Assembly (NCBI GenBank): GCA_045132235.1
Contig: JBGURX010000046.1
Location: 1 to 64,000, forward strand
DNA length: 64,000 nt
Direction of reading: 5' to 3'
DNA from: UBA1756 sp045132235
GTDB lineage: Bacteria; Bacteroidota; Bacteroidia; Bacteroidales; WCHB1-69
Shown here: positions 29,301-37,143 of the stretch, piece after piece
How the letters are laid out: every line of letters starts with the position of its first letter
Numbering within the stretch: the stretch's first letter is position 1
Position numbers and translations under genes: made by a program
Notes under the pieces: generated by a model
Told to the model about the DNA's origin: nothing
Databases searched by the model: none
Seen by the model: only the letters and a program-made list of their open reading frames with translations

Positions 29301-32300
29301 CCAAACGGTTGCCCTCCGGCCAGATGATGGTGGAATCCTTGCCGCAATACCACGGAGTAAGCGTCAGCGGGATTTCATATTCATAGTAGTTGTCGGTAAA
29401 GTCGGAACCCAAACGGATGAACGCGGTGACCTGTCCTTTGGCAATGGCATCGTTCTGATTCACCTTCTCCGCATGGAGGAACATTCTGAGTCGGCGGAAC
29501 TTGCGCAGGTCGTAGCGGGTGGTCTTGTAGATGGCACGGGCATCGCCATCAACCAAGTTCTGCACCTTCATGGTCAGCGACTGCTCGTTGATTTTGTACG
29601 TGGTGGTGCTACCATAGCCCTGTTCGCGTTCAATGCCGGGAGGCAGCACATAGGGCACCGGATCGCGGTTTCCATTCTCTTCAATACTTAAAGAAGAAAT
29701 GTTGAACACAGTCTCCTCCCCGCCCATGGCCGGCAGATACTCGCCATCCTCCATCAAATCCAGCGAATAGGTACGCCAGTCGGTCTTCACCAGTTCGAAG
29801 GTGGCCAGACGGCAGATGATTGGCTCGGAGAAGTCGCGCATGAACACACGCATGAAACGGATGGAGTTGAAGCCCGAGATGTTGCCCACCACCTTGTCGG
29901 GATTCTTGATGGGAATTTTGAACTGGTACCAGCGCGTCAGCGGACGGGTGCCATTCGGCAGCGGCTCCGGCGAGGCTTCGTAGATGTCGTTGATGTAATT
30001 TTCACCCACATTCATCCGGTCGGGACGCAAGTCAATGACATACTGATAGTATTTCTCATCTTCGCTCAGTGTATTATCATTGTTCACATCCTCCATGTTG
30101 GGGATGCTGCTGCCCTGTGTCGGGTAGTTCTCAGGGCTCATGTTCTGCGCAGGCGAGTTGCCCTCGGAGTTGTTATACTTTTTGTAGCGGTCCAGAATTT
30201 TCACGTCGTTGGCATCGTAGTCGGAGCCACGGAAGTAGTGGTAATCGTCGGAGGAGGGGTCTTCCACGATTCGTGCGTAGGCGTTGCCATCGAGATGGCC
30301 TTCCAGCAGCGCGAGGAAGTTGTCGGTGAAGTATTCCTGCTCGCGTGCGGAGGGCAGACCGTCGTAACCCACATCCTGATGCAGACGGGCATCGTCGGTG
30401 GTGTTGTCGAAAGCGGTGACTATCATCTGGATGGTCGGCACACGGCCCCACACGGTGAACTCCACATTCTCGTCACTTCCATCGCTGGGGAGACCGTTCT
30501 CGAAGAACTTCTTGCCATCCTTCAAAATATCCTCAGAAATATCACCGAGGTTGAAATAGAGCTTACCGCCGGCGTGGTTGGGATTCTCGATGAAGGGATC
30601 CATCATCCAGAACTCGATATACTCGTAGTTGGCCGACTCGAAGTCGGTGTTGTCCATGGCGCGCATGATGCCGCCCCAGCGGGAGGCGGGGTCGTTGAGG
30701 GAACCGTCGGTGGCCACACCGGCAGAAAGTCCCTCCTGACCGAGAGCATCATAGTTGTAAGGACCTCTTTCAGCCGGATAGAAGGCGAGGTTGAGCACGG
30801 AAAGGTTGGTGGGCACGTCGGTACCGTTCTCCTTGTTCGGGAAGAGCTCGGTTTCGTACACCTCACGGGCGTAGGGCGCCGACTGGTCGTCCACCGTCAG
30901 GTTGGACGGAGTGGCGTTGTTGTTGCGGTAGAACACCGGGTCGATGATGTACCAGCAGAAGCGGGCGCGGTTGTAGCCGTAGGCCAGCTGCCGGCGCACC
31001 GGATCCGACTCGGAGACATTCGCCTCGGGGAACATCTGCAGCTGCCCTTGCGGCGTGGAAGCCAGATGCCACTTGTAGATGGAACGCAGGTCGGTGGTGG
31101 ATTTCGTCGCCTCGAAGTCGTCAATATAGGTGGTTCCCTCCTTGCCCTTGCCGATGGCTCGCGAATGGCCCGGGATGAAATGGGCGAACTCGCCTTCCAA
31201 CTGCAAATTCGATTCGGTAGTGGTGCTGTGAAAACTCAACAGGTCAACGGCCTTCGTCACCCACGGCATCTTGGTCTTGTAGTTGAAATTCATGCCCCAG
31301 ATGGTGTTGTTGATCGGCTCGTCACCGTAGTTCACCTTCTGCGTCAGCGGACGCTCGAAGAGGTTCAGCACCGTGGCACCCACATTGAAATTCTCAGAAA
31401 AAGCATAGTCGAGGTTGAGGCCGAACATGCGCTGGTCGGTCATCGCGATAGCGGAACGGTTCTCCAAAGTGATGGTGATGGGCGTTCCCGAATTGAGCAC
31501 GCCCGAGTTGATGATGGAGACCGTACCCATGCTGTAGTTGACGGTATAGTCCACATTCTCGGTCAGCGTGATGCCGCCCGCCGTCACCTTCACAGAGCCT
31601 TCCGGCACGTTCATGGCATTGAGCGAAATCTCGGAACCGTAGCTCGACTTGTAACTTCCTTCCAAATAATATTTGTCCTTGGCGGTATATTGCTTGGCCA
31701 AAGTCTTGGTGGTGCGGTAAAGGGTGTCAAACGCATAACGGTCAGCGATTTCCGGCTCGGTGAGCACCGCCCGCAAGTCCTTGCCGAACGGCTCGATGGT
31801 GGGGAAATAAATCTTACCGTTCTGTGCGTTGATGGTACCGCCGCGGGTGGCCGCATTGTCGATGAAGTCGAAGATACCATCGGAGATGGTGTCCTGCTGC
31901 TTGTTCAAACGGTCCACACCCAACAGGCGAATCAACGGGATGTTCTTCTGACTTCCCAGATTGAAGAAACCATTGGCCACACCCTCGTCATCACCCGTAT
32001 AAAGCACATTCAAAATAAAATCTTCAGAAGAAACCTGATAAGCATTCAGACTATATACATTCTTCATCATCAAGTCCCACAACGGCGACTTGGTGTCCAG
32101 AGTAGTACTCTTCAGCAATTTCACCCGGATACAGTCCGGCGCGCTCACCTGATTGGAGAACTCACCGACCTGATATACGTGGTCGTCGCCAATAATAGTA
32201 TATTGGTACGCGACAGCCAGCACCTGATCGGAGGTGAGCGAAGTGTTGAGGGAGATGAAACCCAGCTGCGGGTTGAAAGTGTATTCAGACGTGGAAAGGA

Positions 32301-33678
32301 GTCTTGCACTCTCCACCTTTTCGTAATCCACGCCGGAGGTAAGACCACGGGCGTGCATATTGTTGTTCACGGAAGCAAGGTCGCGGTAGAGCGAGGTGTC
32401 GATGATGAGCGGGAGGTTGTTGGCGGAATCGCAGGGATAGGACATGCCCGGCGTGCCTGTAAAACCGGCAAACTGCGGATTGCTTTCTCCCAAATCGGTG
32501 AATGCCACAATATTACGGTTATCCACCGTAGCCGAACCGATGGTGGTGCGCCATACCTCAATCTTCGTGATGACAATGGGCGAACTTACCAAAGGAAGCG
32601 TGGACAGATACTGGTTGTAATGGTCTCTGAAAAACTGGTTCAAGAAATAATGGCGGTTCTCGTCGTACTCGTCGGCCTTGATGTAAAAGTCGTTGGTCTG
32701 CGCGCCGCCAGTCACTGTAATCGACTGTGATTCAGATTTTTTCTCCGATGCCACTGCAGTCACCATCAGCTTTCCGAACTTGAGCTGTGTCTTGATACCG
32801 AAAAGGCTCTGGCTGCCGGAAATCAACGTGCTGTTGAGCGGCAACGACACATTACCGAACTCTATCAACTGCAGAATGTCATCCTCTTTTCCCTCAAACT
32901 TGAGCTTCATCTCATTCTCAAATTCGAACATCGCCTCGGTGTTATAGTTGAGGTTGAACTCGATTTTGTCACCGATTTTGGCGAGGGCATTCAGCTGGAT
33001 ATTCTCGTCGAAGTTGAACTGTGTGACCTTGCGCTGCTTGATGGGGAGCGAATAGTTGTCGGTACGGTTGTGCAGCACGCCGAAAATCAGCTCCACGTTG
33101 CCGGAGGGGCGGATGTCGATGGTGTTGCTGCCGAAGATGGTCTCGAAAATGTCGCCGCCCACATGCAGCTGCGGGATGAGTCCGCCGCCGCGACGGTTGC
33201 CGTGGGAGGTGTAGGAGGCACCACGTTCGCGCCAGTAGTTGTTGATGGACTGTCGCAGGTCGTAGTCAATATACTCGTCTATCGACATGTCGGCGGCCGG
33301 ACCGAAGGGCGTGTTGCCGATCATGTTCTGGAAGCGATAGGTATTGGTAGTGGAGTCGAAGACGATTTCTGTATGGTAGGAGGAGGGGGTAGAAAGATGG
33401 AAAGGGCTATAGAACTGGTTCTCATCCAGCGGGTTGTTGTCGTAGGAAGGGATGGGGGCGCGGAGGCCTGTGTCGGGCGGGGGTGCGACGGGACTGGCGG
33501 CGGGAAGCACCTCCAGCGGTTCCTCCACCACGAAAGCCTCTTGGAAATCGCCTACCGGTTGCGAAGACCGATGATGGTAGCCGCCTTCGGGCACAGTGAT
33601 GGCCCAAAGGAGTGAGCAGCAGGCAGTAGCGACGAGAAACGCAAGTATATATGGGAATTTTCGGTTTCGGTAGGTCAC
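26332..33678 (-). CDS. sprA: Type IX secretion outer-membrane translocon SprA (Sov)
   Basis: 2448 residues, the size expected of SprA/Sov, the very large beta barrel that conducts T9SS cargo across the outer membrane. A signal peptide occupies about residues 1-27 (basic start, then ILAFLVATACCSLLWA). The body is rich in alternating beta-strand sequence with repeated WYQFKIPI-, YIDDFEATKS- and VWVNELRLCDFD-type family segments. The C-terminus ends in aromatic barrel strands (YYDHVINKPYISQQY). A Lys/Asp/Gly-rich low-complexity insert lies at about residues 1930-1990. It is 25 bases downstream of ruvA, an order that I recall being conserved in other Bacteroidota. No other T9SS core genes are in the window. 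Confidence 0.95.
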   Translation of the reverse strand: MTYRNRKFPYILAFLVATACCSLLWAITVPEGGYHHRSSQPVGDFQEAFVVEEPLEVLPAASPVAPPPDTGLRAPIPSYDNNPLDENQFYSPFHLSTPSSYHTEIVFDSTTNTYRFQNMIGNTPFGPAADMSIDEYIDYDLRQSINNYWRERGASYTSHGNRRGGGLIPQLHVGGDIFETIFGSNTIDIRPSGNVELIFGVLHNRTDNYSLPIKQRKVTQFNFDENIQLNALAKIGDKIEFNLNYNTEAMFEFENEMKLKFEGKEDDILQLIEFGNVSLPLNSTLISGSQSLFGIKTQLKFGKLMVTAVASEKKSESQSITVTGGAQTNDFYIKADEYDENRHYFLNQFFRDHYNQYLSTLPLVSSPIVITKIEVWRTTIGSATVDNRNIVAFTDLGESNPQFAGFTGTPGMSYPCDSANNLPLIIDTSLYRDLASVNNNMHARGLTSGVDYEKVESARLLSTSEYTFNPQLGFISLNTSLTSDQVLAVAYQYTIIGDDHVYQVGEFSNQVSAPDCIRVKLLKSTTLDTKSPLWDLMMKNVYSLNAYQVSSEDFILNVLYTGDDEGVANGFFNLGSQKNIPLIRLLGVDRLNKQQDTISDGIFDFIDNAATRGGTINAQNGKIYFPTIEPFGKDLRAVLTEPEIADRYAFDTLYRTTKTLAKQYTAKDKYYLEGSYKSSYGSEISLNAMNVPEGSVKVTAGGITLTENVDYTVNYSMGTVSIINSGVLNSGTPITITLENRSAIAMTDQRMFGLNLDYAFSENFNVGATVLNLFERPLTQKVNYGDEPINNTIWGMNFNYKTKMPWVTKAVDLLSFHSTTTESNLQLEGEFAHFIPGHSRAIGKGKEGTTYIDDFEATKSTTDLRSIYKWHLASTPQGQLQMFPEANVSESDPVRRQLAYGYNRARFCWYIIDPVFYRNNNATPSNLTVDDQSAPYAREVYETELFPNKENGTDVPTNLSVLNLAFYPAERGPYNYDALGQEGLSAGVATDGSLNDPASRWGGIMRAMDNTDFESANYEYIEFWMMDPFIENPNHAGGKLYFNLGDISEDILKDGKKFFENGLPSDGSDENVEFTVWGRVPTIQMIVTAFDNTTDDARLHQDVGYDGLPSAREQEYFTDNFLALLEGHLDGNAYARIVEDPSSDDYHYFRGSDYDANDVKILDRYKKYNNSEGNSPAQNMSPENYPTQGSSIPNMEDVNNDNTLSEDEKYYQYVIDLRPDRMNVGENYINDIYEASPEPLPNGTRPLTRWYQFKIPIKNPDKVVGNISGFNSIRFMRVFMRDFSEPIICRLATFELVKTDWRTYSLDLMEDGEYLPAMGGEETVFNISSLSIEENGNRDPVPYVLPPGIEREQGYGSTTTYKINEQSLTMKVQNLVDGDARAIYKTTRYDLRKFRRLRMFLHAEKVNQNDAIAKGQVTAFIRLGSDFTDNYYEYEIPLTLTPWYCGKDSTIIWPEGNRLEIVLDSLVSVKQARNMEVRNGSHTSITVPYSVGDIGVDGYRITVVGAPNLADVATIMIGVRNPKKRSMNDGDDMLPKSVEVWVNELRLCDFDDKQGFAALARMRLNLADVGDITLSGTYSTPGFGTLDQSVTERQTETLYTVDFAANLEAGKTLFPEKWNIRIPVHYDLSQNVSIPEYNPLNPDVKLKEDLKTYATAAERDSIRHMTTNFVRRQNVNLMNVRKERNFDKPIKMRPWDIENWDFSYAYSEIKTRNVDVEFDNEFSHQGELGYSYNNNPKNIRPLSGQKWLKSKWLQLIRDFNFYPLPKMFTFRTTVLREFNEFKYRPKSKGNVIMDTSFVKTFNWTRDYALRWDISQGIKFEYTANASARIDEPQGIIDTRAERDSIWRCFGHAGRINTFQQRFDASWQVPINKIPLFSWITASARYSSTYNFTAAAMSLSYLGSTIANSQTLQLNGNVNFVNLYNKVPYFKKVNQGTNKNNMGKGKTSAQKGKMAPDEEEKAKKDEEDKNKGKGKGKDKDKDKGKDSLKEKPNYGKIFLDGTVRFLMMLRNASLSYTAGNGISMPGFMYAPNIMGLNWTNGAPGFLYVFGGQTDIRHIGSERGWLSTDTLMNYAYQENHNKVINFRATVEPFRDFRIDVTASRNQSSSYSEYYRADAEGVFHSYTPKTTGNYNITQFGLGKFFTDGDKLFEDFKSMRYELAMRLSELNPNSGGVINDTTGYPVGYGKLSQEVLTSAFLCTYAGKNTGKVDVTSPFPKFPMPNWRLNYTGFTKIKAVQKVFQSLSITHAYTCTYNVGNYTSNLLYTADAEGYANGFDQLNNFISNYEIGQITISEQLNPLIGFDMTLKNSLMIKVEYKRSRNTSLSFANNQITEMTSNELAVSAGYRIKDITIGFIFSGMKRQVTSDLNLSISFAMKDNRTVLRKIAEEINQVSAGSLSMTINFSADYQLSKLVGLTLYYDHVINKPYISQQYNNMNIDAGIKVRLMLTQ

Positions 33679-33703
33679 TTTTTCAATGGATAATTAGACA
33701 AAA

Positions 33704-34294
33704 TTACAACAATTTCAATGCTTTCTTAATCAACTCTTCAACGGTCAACTCTGAACCCTCGCTCTTCACAATTCCATCCAGCACTTTTTCCGCCAAATTC
33801 TTGGCAAAGCCCAAAGCGACCAAAGCAGATAACGCTTCCATTTTGTTATTATTGTAAGATGATGAAAAATTATCTTGCACCGCAAAAGAACCCTTGGCGA
33901 CCTTGTCCTTCAACTCCATCACCACACGCTGGGCGGTTTTGGCACCTATTCCCTTGACAGACTGAATGGTACGCAAGTCTTGCGAGGCGATGGCATTCAC
34001 CACATCCTGCACCGTAAGGGCGGAAAGAATGAGGCATGCCGTGTTGGGACCGATGCCGTTGACACCGATGAGCAGCCTGAACAGCGACCTTTCGGCCTCT
34101 TCATGAAAGCCATACAGCAGCTGGGCGTCCTCCTTGACGACATAGTGGGTGAGCAACGTCACCTGTTTTTCGTCCTTCAGCTGGGAGAAAGTGTTGAGGG
34201 AAATATGGATGTAATAGCCTACGCCTCCGGCAGTTTCGAGGATGACGTATGCAGGATTTTTCTCAATGACAGTGCCTTTGATGTGGTGGATCAT
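33704..34294 (-). CDS. ruvA: Holliday junction branch migration protein RuvA
   Basis: 196 residues. It binds four-way junctions and loads the RuvB helicase. The N-terminal OB-fold begins MIHHIKGTVIEKNPAYVILE. Two helix-hairpin-helix motifs are visible (GVNGIGPNTACLIL and SVKGIGAKTAQRVVMELKDK). The C-terminal RuvB-binding domain contains EALSALVALGFAKNLAEKVL. It is the first gene of the ruvA-sprA-dgt run, with a promoter element about 110 bases upstream. Confidence 0.97.
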   Translation of the reverse strand: MIHHIKGTVIEKNPAYVILETAGGVGYYIHISLNTFSQLKDEKQVTLLTHYVVKEDAQLLYGFHEEAERSLFRLLIGVNGIGPNTACLILSALTVQDVVNAIASQDLRTIQSVKGIGAKTAQRVVMELKDKVAKGSFAVQDNFSSSYNNNKMEALSALVALGFAKNLAEKVLDGIVKSEGSELTVEELIKKALKLL

Positions 34295-34306
34295 AGGGGA
34301 ATGGGA

Positions 34307-34334
34307 AATTGAAAGTTGAAAGTTGAAAATTGAA
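34307..34334. repeat. A[AG]TTGAA heptad tandem repeat
   Basis: Four heptads (AATTGAA, AGTTGAA, AGTTGAA, AATTGAA) followed by AATGAG, in the leader between the ruvA promoter and the ruvA start. Same family as the arrays at 7322 and 42701. Confidence 0.75.
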
Positions 34335-34403
34335 AATGAGAATGGGGGAAAGGTGAGATTAGGTCATTTTAGACAGAGTTTTCACAAGCAGATATTAAGG
34401 CTG

Positions 34404-34411
34404 CAAAAGTA
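34404..34411 (-). promoter_or_regulatory. Bacteroidota -7 element for ruvA-sprA
   Basis: Reads TACTTTTG followed by CAG on the minus strand, matching TAnnTTTGC. It implies a leader of roughly 100 bases that contains the heptad repeat. Confidence 0.6.
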
Positions 34412-34433
34412 CGAATAATTTCAGAATTTTTTG

Positions 34434-34441
34434 TAAGTTTG
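34434..34441 (+). promoter_or_regulatory. Bacteroidota -7 element for the sigma-54 regulator operon
   Basis: TAAGTTTG followed by CAG, matching TAnnTTTGC, 24 bases before the ATG at 34466. It is back to back with the ruvA promoter. Its position is one reason to reject the TTG start at 34439, which would lie inside it. Confidence 0.65.
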
Positions 34442-34465
34442 CAGCCGCAAATTTTGAACTATAGA

Positions 34466-35698
34466 ATGGCGCCTGAAGAAATCAGAGGAATCAAGAGGAA
34501 ACATGGCATCGTGGGCTTTTCGCCGCTGCTGGACAAGGCCATTGAGACGGCCTTGCGCGTAGCACCGACCGACGAGTCGGTGTTGATTGTCGGAGAGAAC
34601 GGTGTGGGCAAGGAGAACATTGCGCGCATCATTCAGGAGGACAGCACACGCAAGCACAAGCCGTTCATCACCATCAACTGCGGCTCCATTCCGGAGGGCA
34701 CCATCGACTCGGAGCTGTTCGGGCACGAAAAGGGTTCCTTCACCGGCGCGGCCGACGAGCGACAAGGCTATTTCGAGACCACCGACGGCGGCACCCTCTT
34801 CCTTGATGAAATCGGCGAGATGCCGCTCGGCACGCAGGCCCGCCTGCTGCGCGTGCTGGAGACAGGCCAGTACCTGCGCGTCGGTTCCTCCAAAGTGCGC
34901 ACCACCAACGTACGCATCATCGCCGCCACCAATGCCGACCTGCGGGAGCAGGTGTCCCGCGGCAAGTTCCGCATCGACCTCTATTTCCGCATCAGCACCA
35001 TCCCCATCCACCTCCCCGCCCTCCGCGACCGCAAGGAAGACATCCTTCCCCTCTTCACCCACTTCGCCGTCAACGCCTCCGAGGAGTTCCATGTGCCGCA
35101 AATCTCCCTCACCCCCGACGCGGAAGAGTACCTTGAGAACTATCCGTGGCCCGGCAACATACGGCAGCTCAAACACTTGGTGGAACGACTCTCCATCGTG
35201 GAATCCACCCGCGACATCACCCGCGGCATCCTCGAAAACTCGCTGGCCGACACCCCCGCTGCGAAATTCAACGTGGCCGTCGTGCCCGCCTCCCGCGAGC
35301 GCGACTACGACTACGACCATGACGCCATCCTTCAGGAGTTGCGCCAGCTCCGCGGCGAGGTCGATTTCCTCAAACAGCTGTTCCAGGAAATCATCATCCG
35401 CCAAAGCGGCAGCCGCCCCACGCAGCCCGAAGCCGCTCCCACCAACCTTCTGACAAACAAAAAAATAGAGAATACCGTTCCCACCACCCCTTACATCCCC
35501 TCCGAAGAGGAATCCATTGAAGAACCTGAAGAGGTGACCCCCACCATCGTTGGCGAAAGCAGCACCATTGAGGATGTCAAAAAAGACAAAATCATCGCAA
35601 CGCTGAAGAAGCACAACGGCAAGCGCCGCGCCGCCGCACAGGAGCTCGGCATCTCGGAACGCACCCTCTACCGTCAAATCATAAAATATGGACTGTAA
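34466..35698 (+). CDS. Sigma-54-dependent AAA+ transcriptional activator without sensor domain
   Basis: 410 residues. The AAA+ domain starts almost at the N-terminus, with a Walker A variant GENGVGKE, the sigma-54 contact loop ELFGHEKGSFTGA, Walker B GGTLFLDEIGEMP and the arginine-finger region FRIDLYFRIS. The C-terminal Fis-type helix-turn-helix reads KRRAAAQELGISERTLYRQI. No receiver, GAF or PAS domain precedes the AAA+ core, so its signal input is unknown; a disordered linker (about residues 300-365, Pro/Glu/Thr rich) separates core from HTH. It overlaps lptE by 11 bases, so both are probably translationally coupled. A -7 element lies 24 bases upstream. Confidence 0.93.
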   Translation: MAPEEIRGIKRKHGIVGFSPLLDKAIETALRVAPTDESVLIVGENGVGKENIARIIQEDSTRKHKPFITINCGSIPEGTIDSELFGHEKGSFTGAADERQGYFETTDGGTLFLDEIGEMPLGTQARLLRVLETGQYLRVGSSKVRTTNVRIIAATNADLREQVSRGKFRIDLYFRISTIPIHLPALRDRKEDILPLFTHFAVNASEEFHVPQISLTPDAEEYLENYPWPGNIRQLKHLVERLSIVESTRDITRGILENSLADTPAAKFNVAVVPASRERDYDYDHDAILQELRQLRGEVDFLKQLFQEIIIRQSGSRPTQPEAAPTNLLTNKKIENTVPTTPYIPSEEESIEEPEEVTPTIVGESSTIEDVKKDKIIATLKKHNGKRRAAAQELGISERTLYRQIIKYGL

Positions 35699-36218
35699 AC
35701 CTGTTCGCCACATCCTCGCCCTGCTGCTGATTGCTGCCGGCTGCCTGATCAACGCCGGCTGCCGCATGTCGGTGTCGCTCACCGGCAGCAGCATCGACGC
35801 GCGCGCCAAGACCGTTTACATCCAAACCTTCCGCAACAACTCCACCCTCGTCAACCCCACCCTGAGCCAGCAGTTCACCAACGCGCTGAAAGACCGCATA
35901 CAGGGGCAAACCCCGCTGACCATCGTGGACAGCAAGAGCAACGGCGACTACAGCCTCGAGGGTTCCATCACCGGCTATACCATCCGGCCCGTCGCCATCC
36001 AAGGCGATGAAACCGCCGCCATGAACCGCCTCACCATCACCGTGAGCGTCACCTTCACCAACAAGTTCGACGAAACACAGAACTTCGAACAGTCGTTCTC
36101 GCGCTACGCCGACTACTCCAGCACCCAGAACTTCACCTCCATCGAAAGCTCCTTGGTCGAGCAGATCAACGAAGCCCTCACCGAGGACATCTTCAACAAA
36201 GCCTTTGTCAATTGGTAA
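35688..36218 (+). CDS. lptE: LptE-family LPS assembly lipoprotein
   Basis: 176 residues. LptE plugs the LptD barrel that inserts lipopolysaccharide in the outer membrane. The signal peptide carries two candidate lipobox cysteines (C19 in IAAGC and C25 in INAGC). The mature part has the Bacteroidota LptE pattern: VYIQTFRNNSTLVNPTLSQQ, then DYSLEGSITGYTIRPVAI and NRLTITVSVTFTN. It overlaps the regulator upstream by 11 bases. No lptD is nearby. Confidence 0.9.
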   Translation: MDCKPVRHILALLLIAAGCLINAGCRMSVSLTGSSIDARAKTVYIQTFRNNSTLVNPTLSQQFTNALKDRIQGQTPLTIVDSKSNGDYSLEGSITGYTIRPVAIQGDETAAMNRLTITVSVTFTNKFDETQNFEQSFSRYADYSSTQNFTSIESSLVEQINEALTEDIFNKAFVNW

Positions 36219-36228
36219 TCCAATATTT

Positions 36229-36771
36229 ATGAACACGAACCCCTATCCCGTCAGCGAAGAGAGCCTGGCCCTGTTGAAACAGCAGTGCGAGGAGTACCCC
36301 GCTTCATCGCTCTCCGCGATGCTGTACCTGAAGATGCTGTCGGCACTCCGTCCGGGAGCAGCCACCAGCGAGCGGTCACGCCTGCTGCTGTATGTCGCCG
36401 ACCGCGCACGCTTCGCCGAGACCTCCCTCAAGGAGCCGCAGCCCCAGCAGGCCTCCCCCACCCCGCAAACCCACGCACGTCCCGCCGACGTGGACCAGGA
36501 CTCGCTTATCACGCAGCTGATTGCAGAATTTTCGGAAGAAACCCCGAAAATTCAGTTCGACCCCGAAAAGCACGACGGCAACATCAACTACAGCAAACCC
36601 AGTCTTGTGGAGAATCCGGAAATCGTAAGTGAAACATTAGCAAAGCTTTACCTCGCACAAGGCTATCCTGGAAAGGCGATAAAAATTTATAAAAAATTAT
36701 GCTTGCATTTTCCAGAAAAAAGTTGTTATTTTGCAGCCCAAATTCAGGAAATTAAAAATAGAAAAAATTAA
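36229..36771 (+). CDS. Small TPR-like protein of the lptE-secG operon
   Basis: 180 residues with no signal peptide or membrane segment. The N-terminal part is helical (SLALLKQQCEEYPASSLSAM), the middle is Pro/Gln/Ala rich and probably flexible, and the C-terminal segment ETLAKLYLAQGYPGKAIKIYKKLCLHFP is one clear TPR-like helical hairpin. Function unknown; a protein of this kind is regularly found between lptE and secG in Bacteroidales (from memory). The ATG at 36229 was chosen over a TTG at 36205 because it gives a 10-base gap after lptE. secG follows after 18 bases. Confidence 0.75.
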   Translation: MNTNPYPVSEESLALLKQQCEEYPASSLSAMLYLKMLSALRPGAATSERSRLLLYVADRARFAETSLKEPQPQQASPTPQTHARPADVDQDSLITQLIAEFSEETPKIQFDPEKHDGNINYSKPSLVENPEIVSETLAKLYLAQGYPGKAIKIYKKLCLHFPEKSCYFAAQIQEIKNRKN

Positions 36772-36789
36772 CACCAAAATAACCATACA

Positions 36790-37077
36790 ATGACCTCATT
36801 TTTAATCGTTTTAGCAGTCTTTATCATTATCATCAGCATAGCATTGGGATTTTTCGTCCTCATCCAGGAATCCAAGGGTGGCGGTCTGGCCTCCAACTTT
36901 GCAGGTTCCAACCAGATTATGGGTGTGAGAAAGACCACCAACATCGTTGAAATCATCACTTGGTCGCTGGCCGGCGTGATTTTCGTGCTCTGCCTCGCCT
37001 CCGCATTCATCTGCAAGAGCGAGTACAACGCCAACCACCAGCAGGCCCAGCCGACTGAGCAGACCGACGAAGAATAG
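36790..37077 (+). CDS. secG: Preprotein translocase subunit SecG
   Basis: 95 residues, two hydrophobic segments (about 5-27 and 55-75) flanking the conserved loop IQESKGGGLASNFAGSNQ, the SecG hallmark. It assists SecYEG in moving proteins across the inner membrane. It is the last gene of the regulator-lptE-TPR-secG run and is followed by an intrinsic terminator 22 bases after its stop codon. Confidence 0.94.
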   Translation: MTSFLIVLAVFIIIISIALGFFVLIQESKGGGLASNFAGSNQIMGVRKTTNIVEIITWSLAGVIFVLCLASAFICKSEYNANHQQAQPTEQTDEE

Positions 37078-37099
37078 TTTACCATATTATATTATATGG

Positions 37100-37127
37100 A
37101 AAGAGAGGACCTGCATCCTCTCTTTTT
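37100..37127 (+). terminator. Intrinsic terminator after secG
   Basis: Perfect 10-bp stem (AAAGAGAGGA and complement) with a 6-base loop and a T tract overlapping the 3' arm. Confidence 0.85.
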
Positions 37128-37143
37128 CATTTGAGGGTCACCC

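Noticed and set aside
30238..32730. 830-codon plus-strand frame inside sprA
   Set aside because: Antisense shadow of sprA, rich in Val, Gly and His as expected from the complement of a GC-biased gene. sprA itself is clearly the real gene.
34421..35809. 462-codon minus-strand frame over the sigma-54 regulator
   Set aside because: Glycine- and Val-rich antisense frame. The plus strand encodes a complete AAA+ activator and carries the promoter element.
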